Shown here: positions 1 through 5,263 of the stretch, piece after piece
How the letters are laid out: the number at the start of each line of letters is the position of its first letter
How positions within the stretch are numbered: position 1 is the first letter of the stretch
Source: Clostridia bacterium
GTDB lineage: Bacteria > Bacillota > Clostridia > Oscillospirales > CAG-272
DNA: 5,263 bases
Direction of reading: 5' to 3'
NCBI GenBank assembly: GCA_017395885.1
Contig: JAFQNM010000264.1
Span: forward strand, 1 to 5,263
The notes under the pieces: model-generated
Told to the model about the DNA's origin: nothing
What the model saw: only the letters and a program-made list of their open reading frames with translations
The model's database searches: none
Made by a program: the position numbers and the translations under genes

Positions 1-2
1 CA

Positions 3-386
3 AAGATTCGTGAGACCTTCTACGGTTACTCATGCAATGAGGAGGAAACAGCAGACGTTATCCGCCGCACATACAACGACCGCTCTTATCTTGCAGACCC
101 TCATACCTGCGTTGCTCTCGGCTGTCTTGAAAAGTACCGCAAGGATACGGGAGACTGCACCCCCTGTGTTGTTGCATCCACAGCAAGCCCCTACAAGTTC
201 TCTCAGGACGTTTGCGCTTCTCTCGGAACACCCTGCTCATCTGACGAGCCTGCAATTATTCTGGGAACGCTTGAATCCCTCACATCCACCGAGGCTCCCG
301 CACCCCTTAAGGCTACTCTTACGATGCCTGTTCGCTTTACTGAGGTATGCGATCCCGAGGAGATGGCTGACTGTATTTTCAGATAA
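3..386 (+). CDS. thrC: Threonine synthase, C-terminal fragment (5' end outside window)
   Basis: This is the last 127 codons of a gene whose start lies left of the window; the frame is open from base 3 to the TAA at 384-386. Threonine synthase is a cytoplasmic PLP enzyme that converts O-phosphohomoserine to threonine and phosphate, the last step of threonine synthesis. The fragment holds the family's typical C-terminal segment: a DPHTCVALG stretch (residues 32-40 of the fragment, DPHT-x-V-A being characteristic) and ASTASPYKFSQDV (about 60-72), matching the conserved STASPYKF motif of the long bacterial form. The PLP lysine and the N-terminal domain would lie upstream and cannot be checked. 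The fragment is cysteine-rich for this enzyme, including a C-x2-C in DCTPC. A phosphoesterase gene follows 15 bases downstream on the same strand, so the two are probably co-transcribed. The identification rests on recalled family motifs and is firm. Confidence 0.92.
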   Translation, partial: KIRETFYGYSCNEEETADVIRRTYNDRSYLADPHTCVALGCLEKYRKDTGDCTPCVVASTASPYKFSQDVCASLGTPCSSDEPAIILGTLESLTSTEAPAPLKATLTMPVRFTEVCDPEEMADCIFR

Positions 387-401
387 CCGATAGGAGGAAA
401 A

Positions 402-1127
402 ATGTCCCTCTTTTCCATTGCTGATCTTCATCTTTCCCTTTCAACGGACAAGCCTATGGACAAATTCGGCTCACGCTGGCAGGGATACACTGAAAAAATA
501 GAAAACCGCTGGAGGGCTGTCGTTACAGACGAGGATACTGTTATCGTTCCCGGTGACATATCCTGGGGAATTGACCTTGACGAGGCTCTTGCTGACCTGA
601 AGTTCATCGATGCCCTCCCCGGGAAAAAGATAATTGGCAAGGGCAACCATGATTACTGGTGGTCTACCGTTACAAAAATGAGGACCTTCTTTGTTGAAAA
701 CGGGATTACCACTATTGATTTTCTTTACAATAATGCCATCGAGACCGATGACGCCATTATTGCCGGCACAAGAGGCTGGTACGTTGAAGAAAAGCTTCAG
801 GTTACGGAAACCGCCGATTACAAAAAGATCGTGGCTCGCGAAAATGCAAGACTTGAGATGAGCCTTAGGGAGGCTGTTAAGCTTCGCGGCGATAGCTCAA
901 AGCCCATTCTCGTCTACTTTCATTTCCCTCCCGTTTTTAAAAGCTTTCGCTGCGATGAGTTCATTGAAACGATGAAGAGATACGGGATCAAAAACTGCTA
1001 TTTCGGTCACATACATTCCAACTACCTGATACCCAGAACTGTGGAAACAGACGGAATTATGATGACTATCATCTCTGCGGATTATCTCGATTTTGTGCCA
1101 ATGATCACTTTCCCGGAGCGATATTAA
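402..1127 (+). CDS. Calcineurin-like metallophosphoesterase, substrate unknown
   Basis: The complete gene encodes 241 residues with no signal peptide or membrane segment, so it is probably cytoplasmic. All metal-site motifs of the calcineurin-like (Metallophos) fold are present in order: D8-L-H10, G51-D52 in PGDISW, G81-N82-H83-D84 in GKGNHDYWW, H174 in YFHFPP, and G202-H203-I-H205. These residues normally hold two metal ions and support hydrolysis of a phosphomonoester or phosphodiester. The GDISWG and GNHDYWW wording resembles the COG1768 group of predicted phosphohydrolases; that subfamily call is from memory. AGGAGG at 392-397 lies four bases before the ATG and fixes the start. It sits 15 bases after thrC, suggesting a shared transcript, but this does not reveal the substrate. 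A role in phosphate or nucleotide turnover is possible and unproven. Enzyme class is sure, physiological role unknown. Confidence 0.9.
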   Translation: MSLFSIADLHLSLSTDKPMDKFGSRWQGYTEKIENRWRAVVTDEDTVIVPGDISWGIDLDEALADLKFIDALPGKKIIGKGNHDYWWSTVTKMRTFFVENGITTIDFLYNNAIETDDAIIAGTRGWYVEEKLQVTETADYKKIVARENARLEMSLREAVKLRGDSSKPILVYFHFPPVFKSFRCDEFIETMKRYGIKNCYFGHIHSNYLIPRTVETDGIMMTIISADYLDFVPMITFPERY

Positions 1128-1147
1128 TAGTTTTTTAATATTTTTTC
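1121..1147 (+). terminator. Weak A/T hairpin plus T-run after the phosphoesterase gene
   Basis: ATATTAA (1121-1127, overlapping the stop codon) can pair with TTAATAT (1135-1141), and a short T-run follows to 1146. The seven-pair stem has no G-C pair, so it would be unstable as RNA. It may give partial termination of the thrC transcript, or none. I see no stronger hairpin before the tig promoter, so some read-through into tig is possible. Confidence 0.3.
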
Positions 1148-1187
1148 TGAATTTTGCCGTCTTGCATAAAAAATTCCAAAAAAATTG

Positions 1188-1216
1188 TTGACTTTTAACG
1201 GCAACATCGGTATTAT
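1188..1216 (+). promoter_or_regulatory. Sigma-A type promoter of the tig-clpP-clpX operon
   Basis: TTGACT at 1188-1193 (five of six matches to the -35 consensus) and TATTAT at 1211-1216 (five of six to the -10 consensus) are separated by the ideal 17 bases. Transcription would begin near 1222-1224 and give a leader of about 43 bases before the tig start codon. The bases just upstream (about 1166-1187) are long A-runs broken by short T-runs, like an UP element that would strengthen the promoter; that part is inference. I found no CIRCE element (HrcA site) and no CtsR-like heptad repeat, so the sequence gives no sign of classical heat-shock repression here. Confidence 0.8.
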
Positions 1217-1265
1217 ATATAGAGGCAATTTAACTCACTAAATAAGATGCAAGGAGTATATAAAA

Positions 1266-2609
1266 ATGAGTCTTATTTCTGCTAACAATATTGACAAGAA
1301 CCTTTATGAGCTTAAGATCGGCATTGATGCCGACAAGTTTAATGCTGCGGTAAACCGTGTTTACACAAAGCAGGCTAAGAACATCACTGTTCCCGGCTTC
1401 AGAAAGGGCAAAGCTCCCCGCTCTATCATTGAAAAGATGTACGGTAAGGGCGTTTTCTATGAGGATGCTATCAACGATCTTATTCCCGAGGTTTATACAG
1501 AGGCTCTTAAGGAGTCTGCTCTTGAAGTTGTAAGCCAGCCTGAGTTCGACATCGAAGAGGTTTCCGAAAACGGCGTTGTTCTCCTCGCTAAGGTATACGT
1601 AAAGCCTGAGGTTTCCATTAAGGGCTACAAGGGCATTGAGGTAACTAAGGATACTATCAGAGTTACTGCTAACGAGATCCGTGCTGAGATCGACCGCGTT
1701 CGCGAGCGCAACTCCAGAATGATCGACGTTACTGACCGTGCTGCTCAGATCGGTGATACTGCAAACATCAATTACGAAGGCTTTGTTGACGGCGTTGCTT
1801 TCGACGGCGGCAAGGCTGAGGGCGCTGACCTTATTCTCGGCTCCGGACAGTTTATTCCCGGTTTCGAGGATCAGATCGTAGGCCACAACATCGGTGACGA
1901 GTTCGACGTTAACGTTAAGTTCCCTGCTGAGTACCATGCAGCTGAGCTGGCTGATAAGGATGCTACCTTTAAGTGCAAGCTCAACGGTCTCAAGCTTAAG
2001 GAGCTTCCCGAGCTTGACGACGAATTCGCTCGTGACGTTTCCGATTTCGATACTCTCGCTGAATACGAGGCTGACGTTAAGGCTAAAATCAGAGAGAAGA
2101 AGGAAGCTGAGGCTGACCGCAACGTTGAGGACCAGCTCATCGATGCTATAATCGAAAAGCTCGTAGCTGATATTCCTGAGGCTATGTACGAGGCTGAAAC
2201 AGAGAACTTCGTTCGTGACTACGATACAAGACTCCGTATGCAGGGCCTCGACCTTAAGACATACTTCCAGTACACCGGTATGGATCTCGACACTCTCCGT
2301 GCTCAGATGCGTCCTCAGGCTGAAAAGCAGGTCAAGACACGTCTCGCACTTGAGAAGATAGCTGCACTTGAGAACATCGTTGCTTCTGAGGAGGAGATCG
2401 AGGCTGAATATACTCGTCTCTCCGAGGCTTACGGCATGGAGGTTGCTAAGATCAAGGAATCTATCGCTGCTGAGGATCTTGCTGAGGACATCAAGGTCAA
2501 GAAGGCTGTTGACCTCATCAAGGCCGAGTCTGTTGTTGTTAAGAAGTCTGCTGCAAAGAAGTCTGCCAAGAAGGCTGACGACGCAGAGGCTCCCGCAACT
2601 GAAGAATAA
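1266..2609 (+). CDS. tig: Trigger factor, ribosome-associated chaperone and prolyl isomerase
   Basis: The 447-residue product has the expected length and full domain order. Residues 1 to about 115 form the ribosome-binding domain, with the signature GFRKGKAP at 44-51 that docks at the exit tunnel. Residues about 158-245 form the FKBP-type peptidyl-prolyl isomerase domain, seen in IGDTANINYEGFVDG (162-176) and GSGQFIPGFEDQIVG (192-206). The rest, to about 420, is the helical, highly charged C-terminal chaperone domain. The last 25 residues are a low-complexity Lys/Ala/Glu tail, probably disordered. AAGGAG at 1251-1256, nine bases before the ATG, supports the start. Trigger factor binds nascent chains as they leave the ribosome and delays misfolding; it also isomerises proline bonds. 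It is first in an operon with clpP and clpX, behind its own promoter. The gene is rich in GCT, CTC/CTT and GAG codons, consistent with high expression. Confidence 0.97.
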   Translation: MSLISANNIDKNLYELKIGIDADKFNAAVNRVYTKQAKNITVPGFRKGKAPRSIIEKMYGKGVFYEDAINDLIPEVYTEALKESALEVVSQPEFDIEEVSENGVVLLAKVYVKPEVSIKGYKGIEVTKDTIRVTANEIRAEIDRVRERNSRMIDVTDRAAQIGDTANINYEGFVDGVAFDGGKAEGADLILGSGQFIPGFEDQIVGHNIGDEFDVNVKFPAEYHAAELADKDATFKCKLNGLKLKELPELDDEFARDVSDFDTLAEYEADVKAKIREKKEAEADRNVEDQLIDAIIEKLVADIPEAMYEAETENFVRDYDTRLRMQGLDLKTYFQYTGMDLDTLRAQMRPQAEKQVKTRLALEKIAALENIVASEEEIEAEYTRLSEAYGMEVAKIKESIAAEDLAEDIKVKKAVDLIKAESVVVKKSAAKKSAKKADDAEAPATEE

Positions 2610-2623
2610 TCAGAATATCTTAT

Positions 2624-2656
2624 CAGTTACCGCTGCCATACCGGCAGCGGTGATTG
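2624..2656 (+). other. Stem-loop in the tig-clpP gap
   Basis: ACCGCTGCC (2629-2637) pairs perfectly with GGCAGCGGT (2643-2651) around a five-base loop, ATACC. Five more pairs, two of them G-U, extend the stem outward to C2624-G2656, for about 14 pairs in all. T-runs occur only at 2670-2674 and 2680-2685, about 13 and 23 bases past the stem, so it is not a standard intrinsic terminator. It could be a partial attenuator that lowers clpP-clpX relative to tig, or an RNA stability or processing element protecting the 3' end of tig mRNA. The structure is seen directly; the role is inferred. Confidence 0.6.
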
Positions 2657-2715
2657 TGATTATACCCACTTTTTAACTCTTTTTTGACAAATTATTACGA
2701 AAGGAATTTATAATA

Positions 2716-3297
2716 ATGGCACTTGTACCTACCGTCATTGAACAGACCAGCCGTGGAGAACGGGCTTATGACATTTATTCCAGACTTCTTAACGACCGTA
2801 TCGTTTTCCTTAGCGATGAGGTTAACGACGTTACTGCGTCTCTCGTAGTTGCTCAGCTCCTTTTCCTTGAGGCTCAGGATCCCGACAAGGATATCTGTCT
2901 CTATATCAACAGCCCCGGAGGAAGCGTTTCTGCCGGCCTCGCTATCTATGATACAATGAACTTCATAAAGTGTGATGTTTCCACTACCTGCATCGGTATG
3001 GCTGCTTCTATGGGTGCTTTCCTTCTCTCCAGCGGAGCAAAGGGCAAACGCTTTGCTCTACCCAACAGCGAGATAATGATCCATCAGCCTCTCGGCGGAA
3101 TGCAGGGTCAGGCATCCGATATAAAGATCCATGCAGATCATATTCTCAGAACAAGACAGAGACTTAACGAGATCCTCGCTAAAAACACAGGCAAGCCTCT
3201 CGATATCATCGAAAGAGATACAGACAGAGATAACTTCCTCTCTGCAATCGAGGCTATGGAATACGGCCTCGTTGATAAGGTAATCGAAAAGAGATAA
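2716..3297 (+). CDS. clpP: ATP-dependent Clp protease proteolytic subunit
   Basis: The 193-residue product is a typical full-length ClpP. The catalytic triad is intact: S98 in [10 protein letters not shown]123 in IMIHQPLGG, and D172 in DTDRDNF, which is the same numbering as Bacillus subtilis ClpP. The oxyanion region INSPGGSV (64-71) is also present. ClpP forms a 14-mer of two stacked seven-fold rings that encloses the active sites; substrates are delivered by an AAA+ partner, here very probably ClpX encoded next door. The N-terminal [19 protein letters not shown] is standard for the family, and AAGGA at 2701-2705, ten bases before the ATG, supports this start. The gene lies 106 bases after tig, with a stem-loop and promoter-like boxes in the gap, and 19 bases before clpX. 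ClpP is cytoplasmic and acts in protein quality control and regulated proteolysis. Confidence 0.98.
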   Translation: MALVPTVIEQTSRGERAYDIYSRLLNDRIVFLSDEVNDVTASLVVAQLLFLEAQDPDKDICLYINSPGGSVSAGLAIYDTMNFIKCDVSTTCIGMAASMGAFLLSSGAKGKRFALPNSEIMIHQPLGGMQGQASDIKIHADHILRTRQRLNEILAKNTGKPLDIIERDTDRDNFLSAIEAMEYGLVDKVIEKR

Positions 3298-3316
3298 AAT
3301 TCCCATCGGAGTAATT

Positions 3317-4600
3317 ATGTCTACAAACAATCATGAAAATCAGCGTCACTGCTCATTCTGCAACAGAACAGAGCATCAGGTGACCTTTCTTATCCCTTCT
3401 CCCACAGGTCACTATATATGTGATAGCTGCATCGAGATATGCAATGAGATCATTTATGACCACACTCACGAGGAATCTGAGTTTACTCTTAGTGCTGATA
3501 CTCTTCCCCGCCCCCGTGAGATAAAGGAAACTCTTGACCGTTATATTATTGGCCAGGACAATGCTAAGATAAGTCTTTCCGTTGCGGTTTACAACCACTA
3601 CAAGCGTCTGCTTTTCAAGGATGCAAAGAAGAAAACAACATCTGACGACGAGGATGACATTGAGCTTCAGAAAAGCAACGTTCTACTTATAGGTCCTACA
3701 GGCGTAGGTAAAACCTATCTCGCTCAGACTCTGGCCAAAACACTTAAGGTTCCCTTTGCTATTGCGGATGCCACTACTCTTACCGAAGCAGGCTACGTTG
3801 GTGAGGACGTTGAGAACATTCTTCTCCGCCTTATTCAGGCTGCTGATTACGATATTGAAGCGGCAGAGCACGGTATTATCTACATTGATGAGATCGACAA
3901 AATCTCCAGAAAAAGTGAAAACAGGTCTATTACACGTGACGTTTCCGGCGAGGGTGTTCAGCAGGCTTTGCTCAAGATCCTTGAGGGAACGGTCGCAAAC
4001 GTTCCTCCTCAAGGCGGCAGAAAGCATCCCAACCAGGAGTTTATTCGCATTAACACCGAAAACATTCTCTTTATTTGCGGAGGTGCTTTTGATACGCTGG
4101 ACAAGATAATTGAGGAGCGTAAGGGTAGATCTACTATGGGCTTTGGCGGAGAGGTCAAAACCCGTGAGCAGAAAAAGAAAACAGCTATTTTTAAAGACGT
4201 TTCAGCTCACGATATTGTAAAGTTTGGTCTTATCCCCGAGCTTGTTGGCCGTTTGCCCGTTATTGTTGGCCTTGAAAATCTTGACGAGGACGCACTCGTC
4301 AGAATCCTTAAAGAGCCTAAAAACTCCCTCACAAAGCAATACACGAAGCTTTTCGAGCTTGACGGCGTAAAGCTCAGATTTGACAACGAAGCTCTTGCTG
4401 CTATTGCAAGATTGGCCATTGAAAGAAACACAGGCGCAAGAGGTCTTCGTTCAATAATCGAAGAGCATATGACTCAGATCATGTACGATATCCCCTCCAG
4501 AGACGATGTTCTTGAGGTAAGAATAACAAAACGGTGCATCGAAAATGGCATTGCCCCTTCACTGAAGCTAAAAAAAGCAAATCAAGATAACGCAGAGTAA
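3317..4600 (+). CDS. clpX: ClpX, AAA+ unfoldase and specificity subunit of ClpXP
   Basis: The 427-residue protein is full length. An N-terminal zinc-binding domain has C12, C15, C35 and C38. The AAA+ core shows Walker A GPTGVGKT (126-133), pore-1 loop GYVGED (159-164), Walker [10 protein letters not shown] (187-195, catalytic E192), the RKH pore loop (235-237), the arginine finger in VGRLPV (R312) and sensor-2 in GARGLRS (R375). The ClpP-docking loop, usually IGF, reads MGF (274-276). The hexamer uses ATP to unfold tagged proteins and thread them into ClpP. CGGAG ending at 3311 lies five bases before the ATG. The gap after clpP is only 19 bases, so the two are almost surely translated from one mRNA. 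A strong hairpin terminator begins immediately after the stop codon. Position 423 onward is a short polar tail. Confidence 0.98.
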   Translation: MSTNNHENQRHCSFCNRTEHQVTFLIPSPTGHYICDSCIEICNEIIYDHTHEESEFTLSADTLPRPREIKETLDRYIIGQDNAKISLSVAVYNHYKRLLFKDAKKKTTSDDEDDIELQKSNVLLIGPTGVGKTYLAQTLAKTLKVPFAIADATTLTEAGYVGEDVENILLRLIQAADYDIEAAEHGIIYIDEIDKISRKSENRSITRDVSGEGVQQALLKILEGTVANVPPQGGRKHPNQEFIRINTENILFICGGAFDTLDKIIEERKGRSTMGFGGEVKTREQKKKTAIFKDVSAHDIVKFGLIPELVGRLPVIVGLENLDEDALVRILKEPKNSLTKQYTKLFELDGVKLRFDNEALAAIARLAIERNTGARGLRSIIEEHMTQIMYDIPSRDDVLEVRITKRCIENGIAPSLKLKKANQDNAE

Positions 4601-4650
4601 CAAAGAAATCCTCCTTTGAGAAAAGGAGGATTTCTTTGTTTGATTATTTC
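4601..4650 (+). terminator. Hairpin terminator of the tig-clpP-clpX operon
   Basis: A perfect 17-pair inverted repeat joins 4601-4617 with 4622-4638 around a GAGA loop (GNRA type). The G/C-rich core (TCCTCC with GGAGGA) is followed by a T-rich stretch, TTTCTTTGTTTGATTATTT, part of which can also pair with the A-rich left foot. The hairpin begins on the base after the clpX stop codon. Because the repeat is symmetric it could also stop minus-strand transcription that escapes the neighbouring terminator. Confidence 0.85.
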
Positions 4651-4652
4651 AC

Positions 4653-4689
4653 AAAAAATCAAGCGGACAGCTTTCGCTGTCCGCTGATT
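4653..4689 (-). terminator. Intrinsic terminator of the minus-strand surface-protein gene
   Basis: Read on the minus strand, AGCGGACAGC (4685-4676) pairs with GCTGTCCGCT (4671-4662) around a GAAA tetraloop. Outer AATC/GATT pairs extend the stem past one bulged base, and six T residues follow (4658-4653). G/C-rich stem, GNRA loop and T-run make this a textbook Rho-independent terminator. It begins 22 bases after the stop codon of the minus-strand gene. On the plus strand it lacks a T-run, so it is directional. Confidence 0.88.
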
Positions 4690-4711
4690 GATTATTTAGG
4701 TTAACTAAATA

Positions 4712-5263
4712 TTAGTTAGCTCTTCTCTTGCGTCTGATAACTACTACAGCTGTACCAGCTACGAGAACTACTGCAAGAGCAACAACGATGAACATCATGT
4801 TATCACCTGTTACAGGAGCTCTGTTATCATCCTGCTCGCCCTCGCCGCAAACGGAGCATACACCATTTACATAGTTATGACCTGTAGCGGGGATTGTGAG
4901 GCTGAGGTAAGCTACATTGTACTTGCACTCAGCATCGGAGAAGTGAGTATCACACTCCTCGCAGTACCAGTACTCAGCCATACCGTTAGTGGTACATGTT
5001 GCTGCAACTGCTGCAACGTGCTTAGCCTCTGCATCTGCGGGAATTGTAAGGTTCATTCTATTAGTGAGCATTGTGCCGGCCTCGTCAGCATATACTGCTT
5101 CGCACTCAGGGCAGAACCAGTACTCTTCTGTACCGTTAGCGTGGCAAGCCTCTACCTTTTCCATATGAACGAGCTCGCAATCAGGAGCGATCTCAAGGTT
5201 CTTTCTGTTTGTGAGGATGAGGCCCTCTGCGTCTTCATATACGCAGTCGCATTCAGGGCAGTA
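4712..5263 (-). CDS. Cys-rich repeat surface protein, C-terminal part (5' end outside window)
   Basis: The frame is open from the right edge (5263) to the TAA at 4714-4712, giving 183 residues; the methionine at 5164 is internal to repeat sequence and is not the real start. Three related units of about 50 residues are visible (1-47, 48-97, 98-142). Each has a C-x2-C pair (C2/C5, C51/C54, C101/C104), and linkers carry a further C and an NG-x2-E-Y-W pattern. A last pair, C136/C139, sits in GVCSVCGEG. The tail follows sortase-substrate layout: APVTGD (149-154), a hydrophobic helix (about 157-176) and the basic end RRKRRAN. The protein is therefore probably exported and fixed to the wall or membrane with the repeats outside. 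Cys pairs could bind metal or form disulfides. Repeats of this style are common in surface proteins of gut Clostridia; the N-terminal functional domain is not visible, so no function is assigned. Confidence 0.85.
   Translation of the reverse strand, partial: YCPECDCVYEDAEGLILTNRKNLEIAPDCELVHMEKVEACHANGTEEYWFCPECEAVYADEAGTMLTNRMNLTIPADAEAKHVAAVAATCTTNGMAEYWYCEECDTHFSDAECKYNVAYLSLTIPATGHNYVNGVCSVCGEGEQDDNRAPVTGDNMMFIVVALAVVLVAGTAVVVIRRKRRAN
4715..4819 (-). other. Sortase-type cell-wall sorting signal
   Basis: Codons for APVTGD (4819-4802) precede a hydrophobic stretch rich in V, A and L (about 4795-4736) and the basic tail RRKRRAN that ends the protein. This tripartite order is the standard anchoring signal. 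The pentapeptide is PVTG preceded by A rather than the L of LPxTG, so a non-standard sortase class, or simple membrane anchoring, should be considered. Confidence 0.7.
4838..5263 (-). repeat. Tandem protein-coding repeats of about 147-150 bases
   Basis: Two full units and a partial first unit run in tandem inside the minus-strand gene, at about 5263-5123, 5122-4973 and 4972-4838. The spacing between equivalent first Cys codons is 49 and then 50 residues. Similarity is still visible in DNA, for example the shared CTCAGGGCAG-like stretches near 5105-5115 and 5250-5261. The last unit is the most diverged and ends in a TGHNYVNGVCSVCG cap. More copies probably lie beyond the right edge. Confidence 0.8.

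Noticed and set aside
10..393. Plus-strand 127-codon frame starting MRPSTV
   Set aside because: It overlaps the threonine synthase frame, whose product carries clear family motifs; the alternative product is Leu/Arg/Pro-rich with no family resemblance.
1149..1176. Inverted repeat GAATTTT/AAAATTC upstream of the tig promoter
   Set aside because: The pairing is A/T-only apart from one closing pair, with a large bulged loop and A-runs rather than T-runs after it. It is better explained as the A/T-rich flank of the promoter.
1230..1937. Minus-strand open frame of 235 codons opposite tig
   Set aside because: It lies wholly antisense to a certain gene, has a low-complexity composition typical of reversed strongly biased codons, no recognisable domain, and no convincing ribosome site. 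It is a shadow frame.
3683..4027. Minus-strand frame of 114 codons and the plus-strand frame at 3756-4109 inside clpX
   Set aside because: Both overlap the conserved AAA+ core of ClpX and show no domain or start signals of their own.
4702..4718. Small inverted repeat TAACTAA-ATA-TTAGTTA at the minus-strand stop codon
   Set aside because: The stem is seven A/T-dominated pairs with a three-base loop and no T-run; a much better terminator lies just beyond it.
4880..4894. IPATG in the surface protein, resembling an LPxTG motif
   Set aside because: It is within the last repeat, followed by about 55 residues including a CxxC cap rather than directly by a hydrophobic helix. The true anchor-like motif is APVTGD nearer the C-terminus.
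5162..5164. Methionine codon as the start of the minus-strand gene
   Set aside because: The frame continues upstream to the window edge, and the 33 upstream residues align with the following repeat unit, including its CPEC motif, so the ATG is internal.

Overview
The window looks like an ordinary core-genome segment of a low-to-moderate-GC Gram-positive bacterium. Class Clostridia is most likely, near the Ruminococcaceae/Oscillospiraceae. This placement is inferred from the long-form threonine synthase, the tig-clpP-clpX gene order, strong AGGAGG-type ribosome binding sites, and a C-terminally anchored surface protein with Cys-rich repeats and an xPxTGD-type sorting signal, a style common in gut Clostridia. 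No species can be named from the sequence.

Left part (3-1127, plus strand): the last 127 codons of threonine synthase (thrC) are followed after 15 bases by a complete calcineurin-like metallophosphoesterase with all its metal-site motifs. The two are probably co-transcribed. No strong terminator follows them, only an A/T hairpin with a T-run.

Centre (1188-4650, plus strand): a near-consensus sigma-A promoter opens a protein quality-control operon. It encodes trigger factor (tig), the ClpP protease subunit and the ClpX unfoldase. Trigger factor meets nascent chains at the ribosome. ClpX recognises and unfolds substrates and feeds them to the ClpP chamber. All three proteins are full length with intact signature residues. 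A 14-bp stem-loop lies between tig and clpP, and a 17-bp hairpin terminator follows clpX.

Right part (4653-5263, minus strand): a convergent gene, cut by the window edge, encodes the C-terminal 183 residues of a surface protein. It carries about 50-residue repeats with CxxC pairs, then a sorting-signal-like tail. It has its own intrinsic terminator facing the clpX terminator.

I found no mobile element, CRISPR array, tRNA, rRNA or clear novel system. The points most worth a second look are the tig-clpP stem-loop, the promoter-like boxes overlapping the clpP start, the Cys-rich repeat surface protein, and the unassigned phosphoesterase next to thrC.
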